Source: an uncultured Collinsella sp. (GTDB lineage: Bacteria > Actinomycetota > Coriobacteriia > Coriobacteriales > Coriobacteriaceae). Taken from it: a stretch of 64,000 nt of DNA. The first letter of the stretch is position 1. Every line of letters begins with the position of its first letter. The stretch is taken from NCBI GenBank assembly GCA_934667065.1, contig CAKULD010000005.1:62001-126000 (forward strand), in the 5' to 3' direction. The position numbers and the translations under genes were made by a program. A model generated the notes under the pieces. It saw only the letters and a list, made by a program, of their open reading frames with translations. It searched no databases and was not told the origin of the DNA. Below are positions 48,543 through 58,145 of this stretch, piece by piece.

Positions 48543-49816
48543 CGCTCAAGGCGCGGAGCGATTCGGGCCGGCAACTTAGCAACGATGCGAACGCCGTCCT
48601 CAAGGTATTCCTCGTGCAGAAGCGTTCCCTGTTCGTGCACGAGCGTGATCAAGGCGCCCTCTCGATACGGAATATCGGCAGACAGCAATACATCCGTTGC
48701 CGACGCCTCGCGAGCGATGCGCTCGACCAAGCCATCAAGCCCCTCGCCTGTCTCCGCCGAGAACAGCACCGCCTCGGGGTAGCGACGACGAAAGCTCAGG
48801 CGATCAACGCTATCGAGCAGGTCGATTTTATTGAACACGGTAAGCGTCAGGCGCTCACCGGCACCGATCTCATCGAGCACGCGATCGACAGCCTCGAGCT
48901 GACGCTCATAGTCCTCATCGGAAGCATCCACGACCTTAAGGATCAAATCGGCGCCGAGCACCTCGGATAATGTGGACTTAAAGGCGTCGACAAGACCGTG
49001 CGGCAGCTTTTGGATAAAGCCGACCGTATCGGTAATGGTCATGCCACGACCGCCAGGTAAGCGATACGAGCGCGTCGTTGGATCGAGCGTGGCAAACAGC
49101 TTGTCCTGCGAAAGCACCGTAGAGCCCGTCAGCCGATTGAGTAACGTCGACTTACCGGCATTGGTATAGCCAGCCAGCGCAACGCGAAACGCCGGCGACT
49201 CGATACGACTCTTGGATTGAACATCGCGACGCTGTTCTACCTGTTTAAGCTCGCGACGAAGCGCGGCGATCTTGTTGCGAATCAAGCGACGATCGACCTC
49301 GAGCTGGCTTTCGCCCTGGCCAAAGCGTGAACCGATACCGCCGCGCGTCTGTTCCTTGGCAAGATGGCTCCACATGCCACGCAGGCGTGGCAGAAGATAC
49401 TGCAGTTGCGCCAACTGCACTTGCAGACGACCCTCACGCGTCTGAGCATGAAGGCCAAAGATATCAAGAATCAATGCGGTGCGATCGATAATCTTAACCG
49501 GTTCGCCCACGGCTTTCTCAAGATAAGACTGCTGCGAGGGCGTTAAATCGTCGTCGAAGATAACGACATCGGCATCCATACGGTGCACGAGCCCGCAAAG
49601 TTCCTCAACCTTACCGGAGCCAATAAACGATTTTGGATACGGCTTTACCAGACGCTGCGACAAACGCGCCACGCACTGGGCGCCAGCCGTATGAGCCAGG
49701 CGCTCAAGCTCGTCAAGCGAACGATCGAGCGGCCAAGCGTTATCGCGCCACTCAACGCCGACAAGAATGGCACGCTCGGGCTCAGGCGCCGTGGGAACAA
49801 GGGGAAACCGAGCCAT
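48527..49816 (-). CDS. hflX: Ribosome-associated GTPase HflX
   Basis: A 429-residue protein. The N-terminal domain (about 1-200) contains LKRLAHTAGAQ-type strands and KPYPKSFIGSGKVEEL, then the coiled linker IRNKIAALRRELKQVEQRRD. The GTPase has G1 GYTNAGKSTLLN, G3 DTVGFI and G4 NKID. HflX splits stalled ribosomes, often under heat or antibiotic stress. It is the last gene of miaB-miaA-hflX, each overlapping the next by one base (TAATG). Confidence 0.95.
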   Translation of the reverse strand: MARFPLVPTAPEPERAILVGVEWRDNAWPLDRSLDELERLAHTAGAQCVARLSQRLVKPYPKSFIGSGKVEELCGLVHRMDADVVIFDDDLTPSQQSYLEKAVGEPVKIIDRTALILDIFGLHAQTREGRLQVQLAQLQYLLPRLRGMWSHLAKEQTRGGIGSRFGQGESQLEVDRRLIRNKIAALRRELKQVEQRRDVQSKSRIESPAFRVALAGYTNAGKSTLLNRLTGSTVLSQDKLFATLDPTTRSYRLPGGRGMTITDTVGFIQKLPHGLVDAFKSTLSEVLGADLILKVVDASDEDYERQLEAVDRVLDEIGAGERLTLTVFNKIDLLDSVDRLSFRRRYPEAVLFSAETGEGLDGLVERIAREASATDVLLSADIPYREGALITLVHEQGTLLHEEYLEDGVRIVAKLPARIAPRLERYRTE

Positions 49817-50754
49817 TAGGCCGCCTCGATACGGTGAAGGATATCCTCAACAACCTCATCGATCGTAAACTCGTCCATATCGAACCAAACGATACGATCG
49901 TCGCGCTTAAACCACGAAAGTTGACGCTTGGCATAGCGGCGGGAGCGCATCTTGATGAGTTCGCGAGCCTCATCCATGGAAATCACGCCGTTAAAGGCAT
50001 CGATAATCTCTTTGTAGCCAATCGCCTGCATCGACGTCAGGGCATCTCCCAGCCCCTGATCCATAAGACCGCGGACCTCATCAACAAGACCCTGCTCAAA
50101 CATCAGATCAACGCGTCGGTTAATGCGCTCGTAGAGCACCTCACGATTACGCGTCAGGCCAAACCACAGGGCATGATAGCGCTCACGCGGAACACTGAAA
50201 TTCGACTTCTGCTGGGCATACGAAACGCCATCATCGTGCATCTCGAGCGCACGAATCACACGGCGCACGTTATGGGGATGAATGACCGCAGCAGACTCAG
50301 GGTCACGGTCGGCAAGCAGCGCGTGTAGCGCCTCCTCACCAATACGCTCGGCAAGCTCTTGATAACCTGCGCGGCGATCATCCTCAAGCTCTCCCGAGGG
50401 AAAGTCCATCTCGTCGAGAGCAGCCTTAAGATACAGACCCGTACCGCCACAAAACACCGGCAGACGTCCCAGCCTAAGCAAGCGCTCAACATGAGCTCGA
50501 GCATCGGCCTGATACAGCGCTGCAGAATACGCCACACCCGGCTCTACGATGTCAACGAGGCGCAGCGGCGCCGTACACTCGTCGGGCGCCATCTTTGCCG
50601 TGCCAATGTCCATGCCTCGATAGATTTGCATCGCATCACACGACAGCACTTCGGACGAAAGACGAGCGGCCAGGCGGTCGGCGACATCGCTCTTGCCAAC
50701 CGCCGTCGGTCCGACGATCGCTACAGCAGAAAGACTTGCACCGGGAGAAATCAT
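49816..50754 (-). CDS. miaA: tRNA dimethylallyltransferase
   Basis: A 312-residue enzyme that adds an isopentenyl group to A37 of tRNAs reading U-starting codons. The start is ATG 50754, overlapping the miaB stop. The P-loop is VGPTAVGKSDVADRLA. SCDAMQIYRGMDIGTAK, the GGTGLYLKAALDEMDFP stretch, and ALTSMQAIGYKEIIDAFNG with RRYAKRQLSWFKRD are all family signatures. MiaB then methylthiolates the product, so the gene order is in line with the pathway. Confidence 0.96.
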   Translation of the reverse strand: MISPGASLSAVAIVGPTAVGKSDVADRLAARLSSEVLSCDAMQIYRGMDIGTAKMAPDECTAPLRLVDIVEPGVAYSAALYQADARAHVERLLRLGRLPVFCGGTGLYLKAALDEMDFPSGELEDDRRAGYQELAERIGEEALHALLADRDPESAAVIHPHNVRRVIRALEMHDDGVSYAQQKSNFSVPRERYHALWFGLTRNREVLYERINRRVDLMFEQGLVDEVRGLMDQGLGDALTSMQAIGYKEIIDAFNGVISMDEARELIKMRSRRYAKRQLSWFKRDDRIVWFDMDEFTIDEVVEDILHRIEAA

Positions 50755-52124
50755 TAGCGAGGCTCGCCCACAACGGAGCCAGACAGATACCACGTCTTGG
50801 CGACATCCACATCGACGTCAACGATCTTGCCGATGAGCTGATCGATGCTATAACCTGCAGGAATCGGCGCATGCACCGTCTGGTTCTTGGGGCTCTTACC
50901 AAGAAGAACAGCATCATTCTTCTTGCTCATGCCCTCAATGAGTGCGGGCACCACAGTGTGAAGCTCGCCCTGGTTGTACTCATGCGCCGTGGTCTCGATA
51001 ACCTTCACCAGACGGTTAAAACGCTCAAGAATGACCTCGTGCGGCGTGGGGTCATCAATCTCGGCAGCCGGGGTTCCGGCGCGCTTGGAATAGATGAAGG
51101 TGTAGGCCTGAGCATAACGAACCGTCTCGGCAAGCGAAAGCGTCTGCTCAAAATCTTCCTCGGTCTCACCGGGGAAGCCAACGATGATATCGGTGGAGAG
51201 CGCAATATCGGGCATACGGTTACGAATGCGATCCACCAAGCCCAGATAGTCCTCGCGCGTATAGCGACGATTCATCTCTTTGAGGATGCGCGTCGAGCCC
51301 GACTGAACGGCCAGATGCAGCTGCGGCATGACGGCAGGCGTCTCGGCCATGGCGTCAATGGTCTCGGGCAGCAGGTCCTTGGGGTGCGAGGAGGTAAAGA
51401 AGATGCGCTCTACACCCGTATCGCCCACGGCACGCAGCAGGTCGGCAAAGCGCGGTTTGCCAAACAGGTCGCGACCGTAGGAGTTGACGTTTTGACCCAG
51501 CAGCGTAATCTCGCGCACGCCCTGGCGCACCAGACCGGTCACCTCGTCAACGATTTCCTCGAAGGGGCGGCTCTTTTCGCGACCGCGAACATACGGCACG
51601 ATGCAGTAAGTGCAGAAGTTATTGCAGCCCGTCATAATGGGCACCCAGGCGTGATACTGCGTCTCGCGATGCCACGGCATGCTCATGGCATCCGTGTCCT
51701 CGTGTTCGTTGGTACGGATGTGGCGCTTGCCGTCCAAGAACGCCTCGGCGATAAGTTCCGCCACATGCGCAATGGAATGCGTGCCAAAGATGACGTTAAC
51801 GTTATCGACGTTGGTAAGCAGACCCTCGCCGTCGCGCTGGGCGATACAGCCACCGACGGCAACCACGCGTTTGCCAGAAGGCGAAGGCGGCAGGCTCTTG
51901 CAGGAATTGCACTGTCCGTACAGACGAGTATCGGCAGCCTCGCGCACACAACACGTCATGAAGACGACGATGTCAGCATGCTCGGGATCAAGCGCCATCA
52001 GGCAGCCATACGAATCGAGCAGGCCACTCACGCGCTCAGAGTCGTGCTGATTCATCTGGCAGCCAAAGGTGCGGATAAAGTAGGTTTTACCGGCAAGAAT
52101 ATCGCGTGCGGAACGCTGGTCCAT
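50754..52124 (-). CDS. miaB: tRNA-2-methylthio-N6-dimethylallyladenosine synthase
   Basis: A 456-residue methylthiotransferase of the radical SAM superfamily. The N-terminal domain begins FIRTFGCQMNQHDSE with further Cys in FMTCCVREAAD and VAVGGCIAQ (second cluster). The radical SAM motif is CNNFCTYCIVPYVRG (CX3CX2C). The TRAM domain at the end (about 385-450) includes VLLGKSPKNQTVHAPIP. Methylthiolates i6A37 in tRNA after MiaA. The sequence favours MiaB over MtaB or RimO because of TFGCQMN and SRPFEEIV. Confidence 0.95.
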   Translation of the reverse strand: MDQRSARDILAGKTYFIRTFGCQMNQHDSERVSGLLDSYGCLMALDPEHADIVVFMTCCVREAADTRLYGQCNSCKSLPPSPSGKRVVAVGGCIAQRDGEGLLTNVDNVNVIFGTHSIAHVAELIAEAFLDGKRHIRTNEHEDTDAMSMPWHRETQYHAWVPIMTGCNNFCTYCIVPYVRGREKSRPFEEIVDEVTGLVRQGVREITLLGQNVNSYGRDLFGKPRFADLLRAVGDTGVERIFFTSSHPKDLLPETIDAMAETPAVMPQLHLAVQSGSTRILKEMNRRYTREDYLGLVDRIRNRMPDIALSTDIIVGFPGETEEDFEQTLSLAETVRYAQAYTFIYSKRAGTPAAEIDDPTPHEVILERFNRLVKVIETTAHEYNQGELHTVVPALIEGMSKKNDAVLLGKSPKNQTVHAPIPAGYSIDQLIGKIVDVDVDVAKTWYLSGSVVGEPR

Positions 52125-52190
52125 ATGAATTAGTCCTAACGGGGTGGAATCTACGGAATCACGAAAATGAACGGACGCAGGGCAATGCGT

Positions 52191-52508
52191 CTATGCCACA
52201 GGCTTAACGTCATCCATGACGACGCTATCCATAGCAGATCGATTAATCTGATGAACATAAATCGAAAGACGGATAGCCGTGCGAGACTCTCCGTTGATGA
52301 GGATGTCCGAAAACACCGGTGCGCAGGAAATATCAAAACCGGTCGGAATCAGAAAACCACGCGCGATGGCAACGGCCTTGATGGCTTGGTTGACGGCACC
52401 GGCACCGACACACTGGATATTAACCGGCACACCATCTTTGACCATGCCGGCAATAGCGCCGGCAACGGACGCGGGCGATGATTTGCTTGATACCTTCAGG
52501 CAATCCAT
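52191..52508 (-). CDS. spoVS: SpoVS-family (Alba-like) protein
   Basis: A 105-residue protein; ATG 52508 follows AGGAG at 8 nt. The stretch MDCLKVSSKSSPASVAGAIAG, AVNQAIKAVAIARGFLIP and the closing strand pattern match Bacillus SpoVS (86 residues), a small Alba-fold protein thought to bind nucleic acid. The C terminus has an extension of about 20 residues. In Bacillus it affects sporulation, but the gene is common in non-spore-formers, where its job is unknown. It lies 74 bp after the GHKL ATPase gene, near rny. Confidence 0.9.
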   Translation of the reverse strand: MDCLKVSSKSSPASVAGAIAGMVKDGVPVNIQCVGAGAVNQAIKAVAIARGFLIPTGFDISCAPVFSDILINGESRTAIRLSIYVHQINRSAMDSVVMDDVKPVA

Positions 52509-52582
52509 GAAGAAACTCCTGCGTTTAAAAGTACGTTTTAACTGCAACAACTGTATCGTACCGAGCGGACTCGGTAAAGGCA

Positions 52583-53668
52583 CTATTCCTCTTTGGCAAG
52601 ATCGAAGGTCACGGTGATGCGATCACGCGAAACACGAATCTTGGGGTCGCCGCAGAGGTTGAGATAATACCGGGCGGCAAGCTCATTAAAGTCGCGCTCG
52701 ACAGCGCGAGAGAACTGAGCCATGTCGTCCTTGGCGATGCGCAAACCGCGCCGGTCTTTTGCGAGATCGACCGGGGCGGGGGCATGCGATGTCGAATCGC
52801 GCTCGCGCAGCAGACGCGCCGTCACGCCGCGCACGGGCTTGATTTGACCAGCCAAGATGCGATGAGCCGTTCGCTCGGACATCTCGAGGCCCAGCCCCAA
52901 ACAGATGCGGATAAAGTCCTCAGCATCCGAGGCAAGACCCAGGCGGTCGACAACGGGAAGCTCGTTCTCGTCATCGATGAACAGAAGATGCGACGTATCG
53001 AGGCGGCTGGACGCCTGCGCATAGAGGGTCGCGGCGATCTCGGACGGAGAACCCAGATACACATCGCAACCACGCAGTTCCTCGAGGGCAAACTCGCACG
53101 CAGCGCGAATAATGTTATGCGGGCCGCGAGCACAGACATAATGCCCGTCCTCGTCCTTGACGGCCTGAGGCCAACTCGACTGATCGGCGCGCTCGCCGAG
53201 GCGGTCGGTAGCGACGCTCACCTTTATCGAAGAGCCAAGATCGACACCCGATGTGACCACGCGAGCCTCATCAGTGTTCTGCTTAATCGAGAACAATGCC
53301 ATGCCGCGGCCGTGAACGCCCCAACGGTCCATCTTCATGCTCTCGAGCTTGGAGGTAACGCGGGCATCGAAGATGCGCTCCTGCATATCCTGCGGAACGC
53401 CCGAACCGTTATCCAGAAAGACAAGCGTGCGGACGCCATCTTCCTTGGTCGTGGCGAGATAGACCTTGTCGGCGCCGGCATCGCGAGCATTACGGAGCAT
53501 TTCGATGACGATATCCTCGACATGCTGAATGTCGTGCTTTGCCTGGCGCCGCTCGGCCTCCGAAACGCGGAGGCGGACATACCCCTCGCCAAGGTTCTCC
53601 TCGACGCGAAGGTTGCCCTCCCCCGACATCGACGCGATAAATGAGATGAGCTCGTTCGCGTCGCTCAT
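52583..53668 (-). CDS. GHKL-type ATP-binding protein of unknown function
   Basis: A 361-residue protein with a Bergerat ATP fold at about residues 35-140: N box IVIEMLRNARDAGADKV, G1 LDNGSGVPQ and G2 HGRGMALFSIK. It lacks the histidine-phosphorylation helix of sensor kinases and the transducer pattern of MutL or gyrase is not evident. The rest (about 140-361) is unrecognised, with AERDFNELAARYYLNLCGDP-like helical runs near the end. It begins 1 bp after the rny stop. Association with the RNase Y and SpoVS genes hints at RNA or chromatin biology. Confidence 0.8.
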   Translation of the reverse strand: MSDANELISFIASMSGEGNLRVEENLGEGYVRLRVSEAERRQAKHDIQHVEDIVIEMLRNARDAGADKVYLATTKEDGVRTLVFLDNGSGVPQDMQERIFDARVTSKLESMKMDRWGVHGRGMALFSIKQNTDEARVVTSGVDLGSSIKVSVATDRLGERADQSSWPQAVKDEDGHYVCARGPHNIIRAACEFALEELRGCDVYLGSPSEIAATLYAQASSRLDTSHLLFIDDENELPVVDRLGLASDAEDFIRICLGLGLEMSERTAHRILAGQIKPVRGVTARLLRERDSTSHAPAPVDLAKDRRGLRIAKDDMAQFSRAVERDFNELAARYYLNLCGDPKIRVSRDRITVTFDLAKEE

Positions 53669-53669
53669 G

Positions 53670-55220
53670 TTATTTAGCGATATCGACAGCGCGGCTCTCG
53701 CGAATCACGACGACGCGCACCTGACCGGGATACTCCATCTCTTCCTCGATCTGATGGGCGATATCGTGAGCCAGGACCGTGGACTGGGCATCGGAGATCT
53801 TGTCCGGCTGAACCATGACGTGGACCTCGCGACCAGCCTGCATGGCATAGGTACGCTCGACGCCGTCATGGGAGTTGGCGATCTCCTCGAGCTTCTCCAG
53901 GCGCTTGATGTAGTTCTCGGCCGACTCGCGACGGGCGCCGGGACGAGAGGCGGAAACGGCATCGGCAGCCTGAACCAGAACGTCGAGCACCGTGTTGGGG
54001 TCGACATCGGCGTGGTGAGCCTCGATAGCGTGGACGATAACGGGCTTCTCACCATAGCGACGGGCGAGCTCAGCGCCGATGACGGCATGCGGGCCCTCGA
54101 CGTCATGGTCGATAGCCTTGCCCAGATCGTGCAGCAGGCCGGCGCGCTTGGCAGTCACAACGTCCAGGCCAAGCTCAGAAGCCATAACGCCGCAGAGGTC
54201 GGAGACCTCGAGAGAGTGCTGGAGCACGTTCTGGCCAAACGAAGTGCGGTAACGCAGGGCGCCCAGGGTCTTAACGATCTCGGGATGCAGGTCGTGGATG
54301 CCAGTATCGAAGGCAGCCTGCTCGCCAGCCTCGCGCACGCGCTGCTGAACCAGATCGGCGGCCTTGTGGTACATCTCCTCGATGCGGGCGGGGTGAATGC
54401 GGCCGTCGGCAATAAGGTTCTCGAGGGCAACGCGGGCAGTCTCGCGACGGACCGGGTCGAAGCTCGAAAGCACGACGGTCTCAGGTGTGTCGTCGATCAC
54501 GAGATTGACGCCGGAAACCTGCTCGAACGTGCGAATGTTACGACCCTCGCGGCCGATGATGCGGCCCTTGAGGTCATCGGAGGGAATGTGCACGGAGGTA
54601 ACGGTGACCTCGGCAGTGTGGTCGGCGGCGCAGCGCTGAATCGCCAAGGAGAGGATCTCCTGAGCGGTCTTGTGGCACTCTGCGCGAACCTGCTGCTCGG
54701 ACTCACGGATGATCGTGGCAGCCTCGTGGGTAACCTCGCCACGAACCTTATCGAGCAGCTCCTTGTGGGCGTCCTCGCGGGTCAGGTCGGCGATGCGCTC
54801 GAGCTCAGAGGTCTGCTTGGCGCAAAGTTCCTCGAGCTCGCGAGAGCGCTTCTCAACCTGGCCAGCCTGACTGGACAGCTGATGCTCGCGCTTGTCGAGG
54901 GCATCGTTACGGCGATCGAGGGACTCCTCGCGCTGCATCACACGGTTCTCGAGCGTACGAATCTCATTCTTACGCTGCTTGTCCTCAGCCTCGGCGGCCT
55001 GCTTGTTCTTGATGATCTCTTCCTTGGCCTCGAGCAGAGCCTCTTTTTTGAGGGTCTCGGCCTGACGCTTTGCATCGCCGATCAGGGACTCAGCCTGTGC
55101 GTGTGCCGACTGAATCTTTTCGTCGGCCTCGTGAAGACTACCCTGCTTGGCGGTGCGCATGTAGAAAATGGCGGCGACGGCACCCAAAACGATGCCGACG
55201 AGCGCTGCGATGATAGGCAT
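53670..55220 (-). CDS. rny: Ribonuclease Y
   Basis: A 516-residue membrane-anchored endoribonuclease that begins mRNA decay. A membrane helix (about 1-22, MPIIAALVGIVLGAVAAIFY) leads into a long coiled coil (about 30-195). The KH domain (about 205-270) has IKGRIIGREGRN-like LKGRIIGREGRNIRTFE. The HD domain (about 330-425) has LLHDLGKAID with the catalytic His-Asp and HHADVDP. ATG 55220 follows AAGGAG at normal spacing; an in-frame GTG lies two codons upstream. Confidence 0.96.
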   Translation of the reverse strand: MPIIAALVGIVLGAVAAIFYMRTAKQGSLHEADEKIQSAHAQAESLIGDAKRQAETLKKEALLEAKEEIIKNKQAAEAEDKQRKNEIRTLENRVMQREESLDRRNDALDKREHQLSSQAGQVEKRSRELEELCAKQTSELERIADLTREDAHKELLDKVRGEVTHEAATIIRESEQQVRAECHKTAQEILSLAIQRCAADHTAEVTVTSVHIPSDDLKGRIIGREGRNIRTFEQVSGVNLVIDDTPETVVLSSFDPVRRETARVALENLIADGRIHPARIEEMYHKAADLVQQRVREAGEQAAFDTGIHDLHPEIVKTLGALRYRTSFGQNVLQHSLEVSDLCGVMASELGLDVVTAKRAGLLHDLGKAIDHDVEGPHAVIGAELARRYGEKPVIVHAIEAHHADVDPNTVLDVLVQAADAVSASRPGARRESAENYIKRLEKLEEIANSHDGVERTYAMQAGREVHVMVQPDKISDAQSTVLAHDIAHQIEEEMEYPGQVRVVVIRESRAVDIAK

Positions 55221-55429
55221 GCTCACTCCTTTTTATGGATTCGTTACACAACAAAGCGAACCGTCCTTACGAACGGCTCGCGACATTTGAGTAATATGGG
55301 CGCAGCTTATGCGGGTCGGATACAGATAAACATATAAACAAACTCATCACAGATGAGCACATATCACAAAGCAAATGACAGTAATTATCGTACGTTGAAC
55401 CGCAACAACTGTCAAATAAATGGCCCCAG

Positions 55430-55450
55430 CACGGCGGCTAAAACGCCGTG
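55430..55450 (-). terminator. Hairpin downstream of recX, possible terminator
   Basis: CACGGCG (55430-55436) pairs with CGCCGTG (55444-55450) around GCTAAAA, 28 bp past the recX stop. No strong T-run follows. The rest of 55,221-55,477 is AT-richer and should hold the rny promoter, which I cannot pinpoint. Confidence 0.4.
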
Positions 55451-55477
55451 AACGGCAAGGCCGAAAAACGCATGCGC

Positions 55478-56170
55478 CTAAACTGCACATTCCTCACGAT
55501 CGGCATCGAGGCGCACCTTAACGGCATCGGCGGCAATGTGGTAAGAAAAGCCCTTGGCCATCAAATACCGGACAAGCTTTTCGAACCCTCGCGTCTCGGG
55601 AACGCGGCGTTTAGCAAGCAAAGCAGATGCACGGGCCAAGTCGTCATCCGCGGCAAAATATTCTTCAGGATAGCCCGGGATATCGTCAAGAACAACATGA
55701 CGGCGCTTAAGCTCGGTCTCGATCTTGCGCTGCCCCCACCCGCGCCGTTTGCGCTCCTCGATAAAGTACGAGCAAAAGCGATTCTCGTCTAAAAAGCGAT
55801 ACTCGGTGGCGCGCTCAACGGCGAAATCAATCGCAGCCGTGCGAAAGCCATAACGGGCGAGCTTGTCACGAACCTCGCCCGTTGCGTGATCACGGCGCGA
55901 AAGCATCTCAGTCACCATGGTGAGCGCACATTTTCGCTCGATGAGCTGCACGGCCTCGCGAAACTCGTCCCAATCGCAGGGAAGATCGGGGCGGTTTTTC
56001 ATGTACAGGCGAGCCACCCGCACAGGAATCCAAATGGATCGTTCAAAACCGCCCTCGAGTTCACAGTCGATATGCGCACAGGGCTTTTTAGATGCATAAC
56101 CGCTCGAGAACGAGGAGGCCGCCTTCTTATCGGGAAAGACGACCGTGGCCTCGGTCACCGTATACGACAT
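55478..56170 (-). CDS. recX: RecA-regulating protein RecX
   Basis: A 230-residue helical-repeat protein starting 11 bp after recA. The repeats run from about residue 85: ALTMVTEMLSRRDHATGEVRDKLARYGF, AVERATEYRFLDENRFCSYFIEERKRRGWGQRKIETELKRR and a last RGFEKLVRYLMAKGFSYHI (seen in short runs). RecX binds along RecA filaments and inhibits them. The first 80 residues, with DFPDKK and WIPVRVARLYMKNRPDLP-type strands, are a family-specific N-terminal domain. Confidence 0.9.
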   Translation of the reverse strand: MSYTVTEATVVFPDKKAASSFSSGYASKKPCAHIDCELEGGFERSIWIPVRVARLYMKNRPDLPCDWDEFREAVQLIERKCALTMVTEMLSRRDHATGEVRDKLARYGFRTAAIDFAVERATEYRFLDENRFCSYFIEERKRRGWGQRKIETELKRRHVVLDDIPGYPEEYFAADDDLARASALLAKRRVPETRGFEKLVRYLMAKGFSYHIAADAVKVRLDADREECAV

Positions 56171-56181
56171 GTCGGTATCAG

Positions 56182-57345
56182 CTACTCATCGTCATCATCG
56201 AGCATTGCGGAGCCGTCAATGGCATAGAGCTCATCGAACTCCTCACCGGAAGGCAGGTCATCCGACGGCTGATCGGTCAGCTCGACCTCGGACGGAGCGT
56301 CGTCATCAAACTCAAGGCCGCAGGCAAGGCGAACCTTATGCTCGATCTCGTCAGCGCAATCTGGGTGCTCGCGCAGGAACGCCTTGGCGGCCTCGCGACC
56401 GTTGCCGAGCTTGTCCTCGCCATAGGCAAACCAAGAGCCCATCTTCTTGCAGATGCCGCACTCGACGGCCATGTCCAGGATCGAGCCCTCCTTGGAGATA
56501 CCAGTACCGTACATGATGTCAAACTCGGCGGAGCGGAACGGAGCGGCAACCTTGTTCTTAACGACCTTGGCGCGCACGCGGTTACCGATAACCTCGTCCT
56601 TAAGCTTAATGCTGTCGATACGGCGAATGTCAATGCGCACCGACGAGAAAAACTTAAGGGCGCGACCGCCCGTCGTAGTCTCGGGATTGCCAAACATGAC
56701 ACCGATCTTCTCGCGCAGCTGGTTGATGAAGATGCAGGTCGTGTTGGATTTAGATAGCGAGCCAGCCAACTTACGGAGCGCTTGGCTCATCAGGCGGGCC
56801 TGCAGACCGACCGTGGTGTCACCGATCTCGCCCTCAATCTCGGCACGCGGGGTCAGCGCGGCGACAGAGTCAACGACGATGGCATCGATGGCACCGGAAC
56901 GCACGAGCATGTCAACAATCTCGAGCGCCTGCTCACCCGTATCGGGCTGGGAAATCAGGACTTCATCGATGTCCACGCCGATGCGGGCGGCATAGGTGGG
57001 ATCGAGTGCGTGCTCGGCATCGATAAATGCCACGACGCCGCCCATGGCCTGGGCCTCAGCCAAGATCTCGAGCGACAGCGTCGTCTTACCAGAGGACTCG
57101 GGACCGTAGATCTCGACGATACGGCCACGCGGCACGCCGCCGATGCCCAGAGCGGCATCGAGAGCCAGAGCACCCGTGGGAATAGCCTCGACCTCGAGCT
57201 CGGGACCGCCGTCACCATACCTCATGATAGAACCTTGACCGAACTTCTTCTCGATCTCGGCCTTGGTGGTGGCGATCATATCATCGCGCTCTTTACCCGT
57301 CGTGGGCGCATGAACGGTACGTACGGGACCTGAATTCTTGGCCAT
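56182..57345 (-). CDS. recA: RecA recombinase
   Basis: A 387-residue protein; ATG 57345 has GAGGAGG 8 nt upstream. Walker A is GPESSGKTTLSLE, Walker B VDSVAALTPRAEI, loop 2 INQLREKIGVMFGNPETTTG. The acidic tail (LYAIDGSAMLDDDDE) is typical. It drives strand exchange and activates LexA self-cleavage. A perfect SOS box lies 38 bp upstream. Confidence 0.98.
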   Translation of the reverse strand: MAKNSGPVRTVHAPTTGKERDDMIATTKAEIEKKFGQGSIMRYGDGGPELEVEAIPTGALALDAALGIGGVPRGRIVEIYGPESSGKTTLSLEILAEAQAMGGVVAFIDAEHALDPTYAARIGVDIDEVLISQPDTGEQALEIVDMLVRSGAIDAIVVDSVAALTPRAEIEGEIGDTTVGLQARLMSQALRKLAGSLSKSNTTCIFINQLREKIGVMFGNPETTTGGRALKFFSSVRIDIRRIDSIKLKDEVIGNRVRAKVVKNKVAAPFRSAEFDIMYGTGISKEGSILDMAVECGICKKMGSWFAYGEDKLGNGREAAKAFLREHPDCADEIEHKVRLACGLEFDDDAPSEVELTDQPSDDLPSGEEFDELYAIDGSAMLDDDDE

Positions 57346-57383
57346 GAATAGCCCTCCTCTTAACAACCTGCATCGATAATAAA

Positions 57384-57397
57384 CGAACGGCTGTTCG
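57384..57397. promoter_or_regulatory. LexA box upstream of recA
   Basis: CGAACGGCTGTTCG is a perfect 14-bp match to the extended Gram-positive SOS consensus CGAACnnnnGTTCG. Confidence 0.92.
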
Positions 57398-57571
57398 TGG
57401 TCAACCGTTCAGGTCAATCATATGCAGCCGACCTTTCCAAAACCCAACCAAACGCCGACCAAACACTGACCAAACACTTGACCGCAGGGACCCCAAATGA
57501 GGCATTACAAATAGAAATACGGCAAATACCAGCGAAAACGATGAATCTGCTTGAGGTCCCTATCTCCACAA

Positions 57572-57595
57572 TTAAGGGGCCCAAAGGCCCCTTAA
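57572..57595 (-). terminator. Terminator-like hairpin after cinA
   Basis: TTAAGGGGCC and GGCCCCTTAA form a perfect 10-bp stem with a 4-nt loop, 7 bp past the cinA stop. The minus-strand tail is only TTGTGG, so termination may be partial. The remaining gap up to the recA box holds nothing else I recognise. Confidence 0.6.
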
Positions 57596-57602
57596 AACAC
57601 GT

Positions 57603-58133
57603 CTATTCCATAGAGTCGAGCACAAAGACAATGCGACCCAATGCTTCCGCGACCGCATGGGCGCGAACACACGAGCGATCGCCCTCATAATGGCAGCGCC
57701 CGGAATCGACAACCGGCCCTTCCCCATCGGCAGAGCGATACGCCCAGCCAATATAGAAGGTGCCAGCCGGATCGTCCTCGGTGCCTCCACCGGGGCCGGC
57801 ATAGCCCGTCGCGCTCACGGCAACATCGCTCTGGTACAGCTCCAGCGAACCGGCAGCCATCTCGCGCGCCGTCTGATACGACACCGCGGTATAGCGGTCG
57901 AGTGTCTCTTGCTCGACACCCAGCACGCGATGCTTTATCTCGTCGCAGTAAGTCACCGCACCGCCGCGCAGCACCGCCGAGGCACCGGGAATATCAGCGA
58001 TCGTCGAGGCGATCATGCCCGCCGTCAGCGACTCGGCTGTGGAAACCGTCATGCCGCGAGCGCTCGCACGCTCGACAATATCGCGCGCAAGCTCCTCGTT
58101 GTGCGCGGCAACCTGCCCAAAAGACTCCGTCAT
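57603..58133 (-). CDS. Stand-alone CinA C-terminal domain (nicotinamide-nucleotide amidase)
   Basis: A 176-residue protein equal to the C-terminal domain of CinA, which deamidates NMN. TVSTAESLTAGMIASTIADIPGASAVLRGG at about residues 30-58 (in short runs), GVEQETLDRYTAVSYQTAREMA and SATGYAGPGGGTEDDPAGTFYIGW are the family signatures. The N-terminal MoaB-like domain of full CinA is missing, as in Escherichia PncC. It lies between pgsA and recA, as cinA does in many Gram-positives. Confidence 0.92.
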   Translation of the reverse strand: MTESFGQVAAHNEELARDIVERASARGMTVSTAESLTAGMIASTIADIPGASAVLRGGAVTYCDEIKHRVLGVEQETLDRYTAVSYQTAREMAAGSLELYQSDVAVSATGYAGPGGGTEDDPAGTFYIGWAYRSADGEGPVVDSGRCHYEGDRSCVRAHAVAEALGRIVFVLDSME

Positions 58134-58145
58134 ACCTACCAGGAC

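Noticed and set aside
53529..55337. 602-codon plus-strand frame opposite rny
   Set aside because: RNase Y on the other strand is unmistakable (KH and HD motifs). The frame is low-complexity Leu/Gly/Ala and has no ribosome site.
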